Assembly: GCA_964019055.1 (NCBI GenBank)
Contig: OZ025211.1
Location: 6,091,835 to 6,155,834 of the forward strand
Source of the DNA: Anthopleura xanthogrammica
Lineage: Eukaryota; Cnidaria; Anthozoa; Actiniaria; Actiniidae
Reading direction: 5' to 3'
DNA: 64,000 bases
Shown: positions 1-12,300 of the stretch, piece by piece
How positions within the stretch are numbered: the first letter of the stretch is position 1
Layout of the letters: every line of letters starts with the position of its first letter
The notes under the pieces: generated by a model
The model's database searches: none
What the model saw: only the letters and a program-made list of their open reading frames with translations
Told to the model about the DNA's origin: nothing
Translations under genes and position numbers: made by a program

Positions 1-1304
1 TTGTAATGGAGTGGGTGAGATCTTCGTCTGCAGCGTTTATAGGAGCGATTGCGATGTTCCTAAATAATACTTTGATACTTTGAAAATTGATTTTTGTTTG
101 AGTTGTATATATAAGTTGATAATTAAGTTGATATTTTTAGTTTGAAAATAGTAATTTATATTAATTTGTCAGTGAATAAAAAAACCTATTATATTTGTTA
201 TATCTTTTTAGTTATTTTACACAGACTTTATCATTTTTGAAAAAAGTTAAAAACGGAGGGAAAACGGAGGAAAAACAGAGAACCCGAGGAAAAAACAAAC
301 AAATAAACACAGGAGAGACCAACAAACAATTTTTACCCACAGACGACCACGAATTATGTTAACCAAAAACTGTCTTGGAAGACATTGATAATCATTTTAA
401 TGACTTGGATTGCTTTGAAAAACACAAGTAAATCTCACCCTTTCGACGATTTTCTCGGTCGCTTCCCTTTTGTCGCTGTTTGGGGTATCACAGGAGCTGC
501 GCTCCCCCCATCAAAAGAAGCTATCGATGGGGTGAAAGTTGGTGTAGCTGAAAAGAAAAGAATTTCGAAATTATAAAGCGTTCAGGAATCATTCTTCTTG
601 TGTTGGAAGGCGTTGTCAAGATATTGTTACCCCAAAAACGTTATTGGTACCCCAATGTGATCAGACTTGCGGGTCCCAGGACCCAGATTGAAAGACCCAA
701 AATAATGGGTGTATTACCTGTCAGGGATGTTTCAATCTGTTTGTACAGATATGTTATGTCGTTCAGTCGTGTTAGAGCCTTCCCTTTCATCTCGGGATCG
801 CCTTGGGTGGCAAAACCATTGATGAGCTGAGGAGAGACAAAATATGAAGTAGAATAATCTTTTATGCTATAGGAAGAAAGGGAAAGAAAGAGGATGGAAG
901 GGAGGATGGAAAGGAGGAAGGACAATAGGAATCGGGATATAGAAAAGGAGGGAGGGGGAGGGAGGGAGGAAGAAGCGAAGGCACAAAGTGAGAATGCGAG
1001 GAAGAATAGAAGGAGGATGGAAGGAAGCAAGGAAAGGAAGGAAGGAATGAGGGAAGTAGAAAGAAAGGTAGGGAGAGAAGGAATCTTACCTCAATAAACC
1101 AGTTAACAGTGTAGAACAATGCTTTACATATAACCTCGCGGTCAGCTTGGGCCAAGGTATTGATTTTCTCTAGCATATCAGACTTAAAGGTGACTATTGG
1201 ACAACCTAGTAGAAACAATGACAAAATGTCAAGGAGCTTTAGTTCCATTCTTAAAAAAGAATTTTTAAAAGAAACCATGAATTGATAGATATTGTTTTTA
1301 TTAA

Positions 1305-1338
<34 letters not shown>

Positions 1339-4300
1339 TTGTGATCAGTTTTTGAGTAAGCAAGGCTATAATTCAGGTTATCCAGCATTTATTGGGTGGC
1401 TATTTTTATAAAATAAAATCATGGTACACGGTCAATAAAAGAATAACGACATCCATTGAGACTGAGATTGAAATTGATGACAAGAGATTGATGCATGATC
1501 CTATGTGAAGAATGAAATGACCATCCTAACCAGACAAAAAAAATGGTTGATCCAAGATCCAATAAAATGTTTTCCGATTGTGAAAAAAAAATTATCTTGA
1601 CTTTTTGCAAAATTTTAGCATAAAATTACTAGTCATGAGTACCAGAATAAATTTTATAGGACAAAAGCTGCAAATTCTGCTAAAAAAATTTCTTCGATCC
1701 GAAGATCCAGTTAACCGAAGTCCAGTTCAGTCCAGTCATGCACGGTTCCGGATTTTCCAAAATAAAAAACCTCTCAAAACTCAAAATTCAGAAGCATAAA
1801 TCAAATTTTAGAGGTTGGGCATGTTTTTGCGATACATAAAGATTATTCATGCCCTATCAAATTCTGAAAATTCGACGAAATTTTTTTTGCGATCCAAGAT
1901 TCATTCAACCAACATCCAATTCGATTTTTATAACTGTAAGATTGGCATACATTAAACTGCAATAGGACTTTTCAATTAATCTCGCAGTTTTCATGACTTA
2001 AAATAGCGTGAAATTTTAATGTCGTGACACTTTAATAAAGTGTCAAGAAAATATCATGTAATGAGGTAATATCCCATGCAGTGCCCAAACAAGCTTGACT
2101 GTTGCGCACCAGCCCAGACTAGTTCAACTGACCAATCACAGCGCACGACATAATACACTTATTAATCCAAGTACCCATGTTAGATTGACCAATGAGTGCG
2201 CGCAATAGAATGATTAAAACTCACCCAATAAGGCATCGATTCCTTCCAAGTCTCCGTTATGTTGACTTTGTTCACAGATTCTTAACAAACGGAAATGAGG
2301 TGCCAAACACACCAGGGAGGCAACAGGAGGCTTGTCAGCTACTGATTGTGTCTTGGAGGTCGCGGCAGCAGCAGTCAATAATAATGGAAGCATATTCAAT
2401 GCGATACTTCCTTCTTCGGCCTCGTCAAGTCCATAAACAAAATCAATAGGAAGAGTATCCCTGAAATGGACAAAAATCATTATTCATAAAGCACATTTAC
2501 CCAGAGCTTTTGAGGTTTGAAAATCGAAACGCTCTTCTACATGCTGCGAGCCAACCTTTGACTGAATCTTGTGTGGAACAGCAACGCGAGATCTATATAT
2601 CACGGCGCGATTTCGAAAGGTCGACCATGTTAGACCTTGGAATGTTTCGTGAAAAAGTTTCAGCATGTACCAGGGTACTAATCTTTATAGAAACTTCTTT
2701 CCAGGGGAGGGTTCCAGGAGCTCAAAATTTTGTTAAGTTTCAGTTTTGAATGTATGTATGACTCCACCTTCTTGAGTGAATGATATCACACAAAGAGACC
2801 CCAGCCACCCCAACCCCTGCAAAACGGCTGGCCACACCCCTGGGGTTTAGCTTCACTTACTTTGGTAAAGGTGCATCTCTGTCAACAAGAAAATCGTCTT
2901 GAAAATCCGAAACAACAGTCTCACTGATCCAGTTCTGCAAGTAAAAGTGAATTCATTATTGTACATCAAATTCAGTTGATGGAAGAGTTAGACACCACCA
3001 CATCAGCTCAGCTGTAAACCTAATTATGGTGTTTAAATAAAAACTATCATCACCATCATCATCCTCATTACCATAACCATCATCATCATCATCGTCGTCA
3101 TTACCATCATCGTCATTACCATCACCATCACCATCATCATCATCATCATTACCATCATCCTCATTACCATCACCATCATCATCATCATCATTACCATCAT
3201 CCTCATTACCATCATCCTCATTACCATCATCCTCATTACCATCATCCTCATTACCATCACCATCACCATCATCATCATCGTCGTCGTCGTAGTCGTCATC
3301 CATCATCATCATCGTATCGTACTCCGTTGAGTATAAAACACCCGGACTGCACTCGAATGGGAGACTACTTTGTGGAGGTTTTGTTTAACTACTTGCGATG
3401 TCTAAACGTGTGCTCACCTTGATTTTCCTGTCTACATCGCCCTGTTCAATAACTCTGGTCAGCTCATCGTAGAACAAGGCAGCCGCTTCAGGGACGCGTG
3501 CCACACTTGAACGAACCATGTCAAGCAAGTTAACAATCTAGTAACATTGAATACAAAAAAATTAGAGCGGTTTATAGATACCCTGAAATAACCTTATGGC
3601 TGATGTAAATCAGGACACGGCTAATTCACTCATCGAATTTGGAATTCATGTGAGACCCACATGTGATGCCGAGTCCAGGAATCGAACTTGAGATCCCACT
3701 GAGTTGACAGGCGAGTCTACTACCGCTGTCACCACCCTTGACTCCCAAGTATTATCAAATTGTGTCCAATACCGACTAAGAGAGAAGAACGAGGGCACGA
3801 AAGATGAGTCACAAAACCGCATTTAAAAAAAAATCATTTGCGCATTACCTGTTTGTAAATATCATTGCTAATCGACGAGAAGAATTGGGAAGACGTTGCG
3901 GCATTGTCATCATCAGTTCTATGGAACATTAAACAGCACAACAGTTAATATGTATAAAATGATGTTACATTAAATAGACGTGATTGACAGGTGTCAATCA
4001 AAAATACCTTTTCCTGGCCATACTGCGGACGATCATGACAGCGCCGATGATACCTATTCTTTTATATCTGGAAAATATAACAATGAAAGTTAATGTTTTT
4101 TGCTGTGATTCAGCGATGTGAAAAAGGCGCAGCCATTCTTTGAGCCATCGAGTAAAAAAACGATTTCCTATTCACTATGATCATTGTGGAAGCCATGGGT
4201 AAGGTCATTTGGGAATCAAGGGTAGCGTAGCGCTAGTACACTCGCCTCTCACCGCTGAGGGGTCTGGTTCGATTCCCACACTCAGCATCACATGCGCGCA

Positions 4301-6234
4301 AATCCTTACACGCTTAATTCCAATTCGATCTGTAAGTTAGCCGCCACCTGACTTAGATCAGCCCAGAGGTTATTTCAGGGTTCGATCTCTAAGTTAGCTG
4401 TGCCCTGAATTTGATCAGCCCAGAAGTTGTTTCAGGGTATTGATCAAATATGAAGGAATTGTGGAAGCCATGACACTATGCAAACACTCAAAATGGCTTT
4501 TCCTCTAAACTAATCAGAAGCGTACAAGATCGCGCAGCATCCAATCAACACGTTTGAATACAGAAACGAAGCCATTTAAGAGACAAGTTATCACCAAATG
4601 TTCGTGAAAAGCTATTCATATCCAAATCCACTTACTTTGGACAGTTACTGGACAGCTGTTTCCTTATCACAATATGCACATCATCCTAGAGTGAGAAAGA
4701 AAATATTAGTTCTGTTACGAAGAAAAGGGAAAGATGGATGGATGGGATAGGATAGATGCCGAGGTGGATGGATGGATGGATGGAATGGCATGGAATAGGT
4801 ACATGAATGGATGGGATGGATGGATGGGATAGGATGGATGGATGGACGGACGGACGGACGGACGCACGGCTAAGTGGGAGGATGAAAGTACGGATGGATA
4901 CAAAATCGAGGAAAAAAACTATACAAATGTCTTACAGTAAGAATAAGTACATATTATTTAGTACAGCACCTGTATCATCGCACCGTCCCGTGGGCTACTA
5001 AAGGCAAGAGTGCTCAGCATTGAGAAAACCTTCCTGATCTGACTCAGTGTGAGATTGTCCAGGTAATCCAGAATACCCTGAAGAAAAGAGCGTTACTCTT
5101 ACATAAAATACATCACCAGCATCATCATCACTTGACTGTAACTATCATCATCATCATCATCACCATCATCATCATCTGATAATTATCATCATCTGATTAT
5201 CATCACCATCATCACCTGATCATAACCATCATCATCACCTGACTATCACCATCACTATCATTACCTGATTATCCCCATCATCATCACCATCATCAACCTA
5301 ATCATCTGATATTCTCGCCGCCAGCCTCTTACATCGTGAATAAATATATAGACCTCTTGCACGTGACTGGCAGAGCAGCTCAATTTGGAGGGCAAAACAA
5401 AAGAATTTTAATCTCCTGAGAATTTGATTCTTTTTTTCCCCCTCCAAATTGAGCTGCATTCCGACGTGCTGCAAGGGGTCTACAGGGCTCTGCATAATAT
5501 TTCGGCCCAGTTCACAAAAAAATCCTTCCTTCAAGACATATATACATATCAGCTAGTTTAATACCTTGATAAAGACAGCAAAGGGCGCCATAATCTTAGG
5601 GTGTGTCTCCACGAGGTCTGATAACACGTCTAGAGAGGAATCAGCTTCAGATGCGAAGCCACTACCGATATGAGTCACCAGGGCACCTACGATTTCCTAC
5701 AGAAAGGAAACGTAAACTATCAACTTTATCGAACTCTGAAACTACTTTATGGTTGATTTAAGTCAGGGCACGGCTAGGCTGATCAAGGTCAGGGCACGGC
5801 TATCTCACAGATCAAATTTAACTTTTTAGATTTTGCGGCCAGAGGGAGGAAAACCTTAGAACCTGGAGAGAAAACCTTCGAATCAAGGGAGAGACTTAAC
5901 AAACTCTGATCGCATGTGAGTCCAGGAATGGAGCTTGTTACACAAAATCTCAGAATTCGCACAGCGTCGAAAGTAAAAATACAATAGTTCAGTCTGTTAT
6001 CACTCATTAGATAAGGCAAACATAAGGACAAATTGCAAGGAGGTTAATTTTCTCGATTTTATAAATTCTTGTATACTAAGTTAACATCTAATTTTAGCTA
6101 TCATCATCATCATGATCATGATCATCATCATCACCATCATCACCACCACCATCATCATCATCACCACCACCACCACCACCACCACCACCACCACCACCAC
6201 CACCACCACCACCACCACCACCACCACCACCACC

Positions 6235-6326
<92 letters not shown>

Positions 6327-9300
6327 GATGTCTACTTCCGTCGAGATCAGAGACATTGTTTTGATTCACTGAGTCTTGTTCAACATTGCGCGCATTATTC
6401 ATCATAGAATTTTAGCTGTACGAAGCTAAGTAAAATGAAGTCATAGAAAGACATTGCTTTGATGGGCTTGAATGAGCTTAAATGTTTTGCGCGGCGCAGA
6501 ACGTAACGTCGGCATCAGTGGTAAAAGGAAACAATGGGATGAAAGAAACAGACCGAAAAAAAACAGTGACGACGCAGTAACAGATGCAGCAACAAAAAAA
6601 TCGGCAAGTACAAACGGTACCACACTAAACGCTCTGATTGGTTCAAAGAACAGAGGCTTGGCTCCATCAAAGAACAGAGCGTGATGTTCATGCCACAAGC
6701 ACGCGCGCACCGCCTCTCGCCACTTCTTATGGAGCACAGAAAGTTGTTATGTTTCGAAATAATAAAAACGATTTTCACAGTTTTGAGAGCAGATGGAAGA
6801 AAATCTTGTCTAGTCTTCGATCTAAATATTCAAGGTGGGGCCCGGAGAAGGGCGGTGTGGCTGACGTTGGACGTCACTAGTTCCATACCTGTTTGCAGTA
6901 GAGATCAAAGGATGCGAAAGCGAATCTGTAAATGGCGCATGCGTATGAAGAAATAGAGGGCTCCGGTGACCTCAGTAGCACTTCACCAAGAGACAGTAGG
7001 TTGCTGAAGTACTCGCGTAGAATCTGTAAACAAACGAAACACAAACTATAAATAAATAAACCTTTAGAACTTTATCTTTCTGGCACATGCAGGTACACTG
7101 TACCATACGGTACATGTACATGTAGCCGTGCACGCGCCGTCATGCCAAAATTACACTGAGTGCATCAATAGAACTGTTCCTGGCACATGCAGATCTCCTG
7201 TACAATACTGTGCATGAAGCTGTGCGCGCGCAAATTTGGAACTATTGCCGTCATGCCGAAATTACTCTGAGTGCATCAATAGAACTGTTCCTGGCACATG
7301 CAGATCTCCTGTACAATACTGTGCATGAAGCTGTGCGCGCGCAAATTTGGAACTATTGCCGTCATGCCGAAATTACTCTGAGTGCATCAATAGAACTGTT
7401 CCTGGCACATGCAGATCTCCTGTACAATACTGTGCATGAAGCTGTGCGCGCGCAAAGTTGGAACTATTGCCGTCATGCCGAAATTACTCTGAGTGCATCA
7501 ATAGAACTGTTCCTGGCACATGCAGATCTCCTGTACAATACTGTGCATGAAGCTGTGCGCGCGCAAAGTTGGAACTATTGCCGTCATGCCGAAATTACTC
7601 TGATTGTATCAATAGAACAGTTCCTGGCACATGCAGATCTCCTGTACAATACTGTGCATGAAGCTGTGCGCGCGCAAAGTTGAACTATTGCTGTCATGCC
7701 GAAATTACTCTGATTGTATCAATAGAACTGTTCCTGGCACATGCAGATCTCCTGTACAATACTGTGCATGAAGCTGTGCGCGCGCAAAGTTGAACTATTG
7801 CCGTCATGCCGAAATTACGTCATTCAGATTGCGGCATGCACATCAACAGGCCACAATTCGCTTCTAAGATCCGTCTCTAAAACTATAGCGCGAGACCATT
7901 GCAGACAGATTGCTACATGTGACATCCCTTCAAGATCTCTCCCCCGCATATCCCCTCATAAATATCCTCATATACATCCTCATAAACCATGCAAGTAAAG
8001 TATACCTGGTTGTGTGAATTGAAAGCTGCGGAAAGCATTTCCTCAGTAAAATGACCAACTTTAATCTTATTTCTGAAAAGACTTTCAACTGTCTTTTTGC
8101 GGTTACCAGTAGAATGAAGAATGAGAAGGACGAAGAGATCGATGACCTGAAAAAACAAAAACTATCACCTTATCAATCAAGCTATGGCAGCAACGAGAAC
8201 AAAAAACAACAGCAACAGCAGTAGCAACAACAGCAACAACAAAAGCAGCAACAGCAGCAACAACAACAACAACAACAACAGCAACAACAATAGTTACAAC
8301 AACTGCAACAACAACATCAACAGCAACAGCAGCAACAACAGCTGCAATAAAAACTGCAAGGACAGTGTGAGAACTACAACAACAACATCAACAGCAGTAG
8401 CAGCAGCAGCAAAAACAACAACAATAGCTGCAACAAAAACTGCAAGGACAGTGCGAGAACTACAACTACAACAGCAGCAGCTACAACAATATCAACAACG
8501 AAAATTAAGCTACAACAATGACGACATCAATGACAATAGCAGAACCAGGAACAACAATAACAACGACAATCAAGCTACTCAACAACAGCAACAAAACACA
8601 GCACAACAGCAAAGACAACATTCAACAGCACCAACGGTCACAACAAAAGCAATAACAACAGCAATGAAGAGGGCTACAATAACAACAAAGAGATAACATA
8701 CACAAAAATAGCAAATGTTTATATGAAATGCAGAAGAAAACATACCTTGTGCAAAACTGCAGAGTTAACAGATTCTATGGCCTTGGGGGGAAAACAGAAT
8801 AAGTATTATTTAATGAAAAATAAAGACCATTTCAAAAAAATTCGATCCAGCATTATTTACCTTCAACCATCCTTCTGCAACTGACTTCTGGAATCTAATA
8901 CCAGAGCGTATTGCATCTAGTGTCAGCAGTTCTCCATCTTTATCAGTATTGGATGAAGCACTAAGAACAATAACTATGAACATTAATGCTGTCCCTACCT
9001 ATCACTCTATCTTGGAGAACGTGATGTCATAGCCATTATGTTCACCAAAAACTCAGCTCTTTTGACATATGTACCAACCTGGCAGCAACCAGGTCTTTTG
9101 TCCTTTTATTCTTAATGACATAAATATGCCCCTAAAATAATATACCTACCCCTCCCTTGCACATCATTCTCCCCTATATATCTTTAATACTTTAATGTAT
9201 TTACCTCTCCTGCCTTGGATTTCGGGGTGTAGAAGATGACTGGGGTGCGATCAAGGAACTGAAGTCCAGGTTCATTCTCAATTCACTTATAACCTTCAAA

Positions 9301-12300
9301 AAATGGAATATTTCTTTTTAGCACCTAGCTTTCAACAGAGGTTATGATTGGGGGAGGGGATCAGTGTGATAAAATTGACAGAACTTTGTAATCCTTTTAA
9401 GACCCTTTTAACATTTTCAGTTAACAAATAACAACTACAGTGGAGTCCCATTATCTCAAACCCCAGACATCTTGAACTTCCGTTATACATCCGTGATCTT
9501 GAACTTGAGGCAGCATTCTATGAACTTGCTGGATATCTCAAAACCCTGTTATTTCAAACCTTTTCCCTGGTTCATGGGCCATTTCATCGGTTCACTTGCC
9601 TCTCACCTATGAAGTCTCAGCTTCAATTCCTGGACTTGGCATCTTAAATGGGTAGAGTTTGTTAGGTCCCTCCCTTGATTCCGGGATTTTTTCTAACATA
9701 ACACACTACATTCCAATTCAATTTGTGAGATACTGTAGCTATGACCTGACTTTGATCAGCCCAGTGGTTAGTGTGGATAAAATCCTAAACTCCCCAGGAG
9801 GTTCAAGATAATGGAACTTCACAGTACTATGAATTATTAATCTGATACCTCAAAAGCATCATTATCTGATACAGATTGTAAGATAAACTTGGTAACAACT
9901 GGAAGATCATCAAGTTCAGCTGATGGCAGCATCTGTAACACTGACACTCGTACCTGATGTTGAGATTCAAAATACAAAAAGGTATTTAAATGCTGAACAT
10001 TACAAATTAAAATGGATATGGGAATCATCATCACAATTTAGCAAACACATACCTCAGCTAGCAAGTCTTGTCTGAGATTCAGGTTTGATAGCGCATCTAG
10101 AATTGGTACAGCAAGGCTTGTGTTCTGTAGTAAAAGCTCCCTGAAATTACAGTGTAACATGAATGACTAATTAGACCTTTGTACTGCTCTGCCATACCGG
10201 TATGCAATAACCATACAGCCGAAGCTCTCTTGAGTGACCAACTTGGGAAATCAAAAATAGAGACTGCTGGTCCCTAACAAGAATGGGCTCTCATAAGCAG
10301 CAATACAAACAGGGTTTCAAAATCGTGGTCGTAACTAGAGCTGGTTGCTTAGGAGAGAGTGGTCACCAGGAGAGCTTGGCTGTAGACAGAATTTATTCCA
10401 CTTACTTTAACTGCAGAGCCACTCCTGTGTGTTCAGTGTCATCTACCACCTCTGGTAAGCAGGTAATGATCTCATGTTGAACATCAGGATTTGTGATGCT
10501 CACCATTTCCAGCATCTTCTCTGTTAGCTCCTGTTACAACATCAGACAATTTTAAGGATAAAATGTTTAAATCAAATTGGATTCCTCATTCCTAGGTTTT
10601 TGTTGGATTTGTGTTCCTAAGCAGGATGCCACTACAGACTATAACTAGAATTTTTCAAATTTTTAAATTTTTTATCTAAAAGTTCAAGATTACTCCTCTG
10701 GGAGGCCAAGATAATGGTGTTAATTAGGCCTGTAACAAAAGGAACTAGGAAAAGGGTTATGACAGTAGCTAGATTGAGGTGTACCATGACAAAGGGGTTG
10801 GTGGATGGTCAATTGGGTTCAAACTAAGGCCCTTTCTGTTGAGTATTAACAAGAATTTTCCAACATGATGAGATAATTGTTCATCTTAACAAGACTAAAA
10901 AGCTGGAGATCAAAGAAGTTGATTATTACCTTGCTATTAACAATTCTGTCAAGCCATCGGAACTGGTTCATGATAAGCCGAGCAGTGTTAGTTTCACCAT
11001 TATTTGACCCATGTCTGCAATATGAGGTAAAACATCACTCATCATCATCCATTATAGATAATTAATGAATTAAATAACTGTATCATTTACATGTATTTAT
11101 GGCATCATCATCATCCATCATCATCAAGATCATCCTCCATCATGTGAGGGCATTGTGTGATCATCATTCATTATCATCATAATCATCAATCATTATTCAT
11201 AATCATCATCACCACCACCATCATCATCCATTACATTATTCCATCATCATCATCATTATCATCCAGCATCTATCATCATCCATCATCATGATCATCATGA
11301 TCATCATGATCATCATGATCATCATTGTCATCATCATCATCACTATCATCATTATTATCATCAACATTACTATTTATTCTGAAATAATGAGAAATGCAAA
11401 ACTGAAATAATAGACCAAATTCACTTGAGTGAACATGAAACACAAGTCAAGTCGAGGTTGGAATTGATACAACACAGTAAACGTAGGAACAGTTATCAGA
11501 TCCAACCTCGTCCTGAAGTCATTGTTTCGTAGTCACTCAAGCTAAAGGTCTACTACAATAATGCAAGAGAAAGAGACATGCTCCTTACCCATTCTCGTCA
11601 CCCATTAATTCGGGTAGCTTCTCTAGCAGCATGTTGGCAATACTTGGCTGAAATCAAAATAACTCATTAATTACTCCTTTTGCATGGCATTGTTTAATTT
11701 CCAGTTAGGTTTTTCCAGTACTGCATGCATGACGCCAGGGCTCAAAATAATGGGCAGTCATATGCCGGTCAAGATGTCCGGTGCATGATTTTTTTTTTAA
11801 AATATGACCGGTCAACATGTCCATTCAAAACTGTATTTGACCGGTCAAGTACCAAAATTGGCTGGACATTGACCGTTGACAAGCTGTTATTTTGAGCCGT
11901 GGACACTAAGTATTTCATTTATTTACCTGTAAAAGGTCAATTCCTAACAATATCCGAATCAAACTTTCTTGGTTGTGTCCATGAATGCTGAAGAATATAC
12001 AAAACATACATGATGCATACTGTATACAATAGACCTCTTTACCTTGGGCACAATGTTTTCCCATTTCAGACCCCTTGTCATTCTTTTGAGAATATTATTC
12101 TTTCATTGTTAGAATTGTATCCATATTCATGTACCTTCTCATGTGTAACTGTTAAACAATGAAATAATACTCTAGGGAATAACACATGGTCTGGAGTGGA
12201 AAAATATTATGCCCAAGGTAAAGAAGTCTGTTGACTGAAGTACCAACAACAAACAACAGAACTGAATACTGCAGTTTGTAAGTCTGATATTTAAAAAATT

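Noticed and set aside
4195..4450. Functional tRNA gene
   Set aside because: A- and B-box motifs are present but there is no cloverleaf and the unit carries a long tail repeated elsewhere, so it is a tRNA-derived SINE. The copy at 46630 is rejected for the same reason.
6069..6407. Open frames with long His, Met, Asp/Gly or Thr/Ile runs
   Set aside because: They are translations of the CAC/CAT microsatellite, inside a FANCD2 intron, open in several frames at once.
7080..7820. CRISPR array
   Set aside because: Eukaryotic DNA, contiguous 111-bp tandem units without unique spacers; same reasoning for the 79-bp repeat at 48838.
8184..8696. 170-residue Asn/Ser/Thr/Gln-rich protein
   Set aside because: CAA/CAG low-complexity sequence in a FANCD2 intron on the opposite strand; composition follows the repeat.
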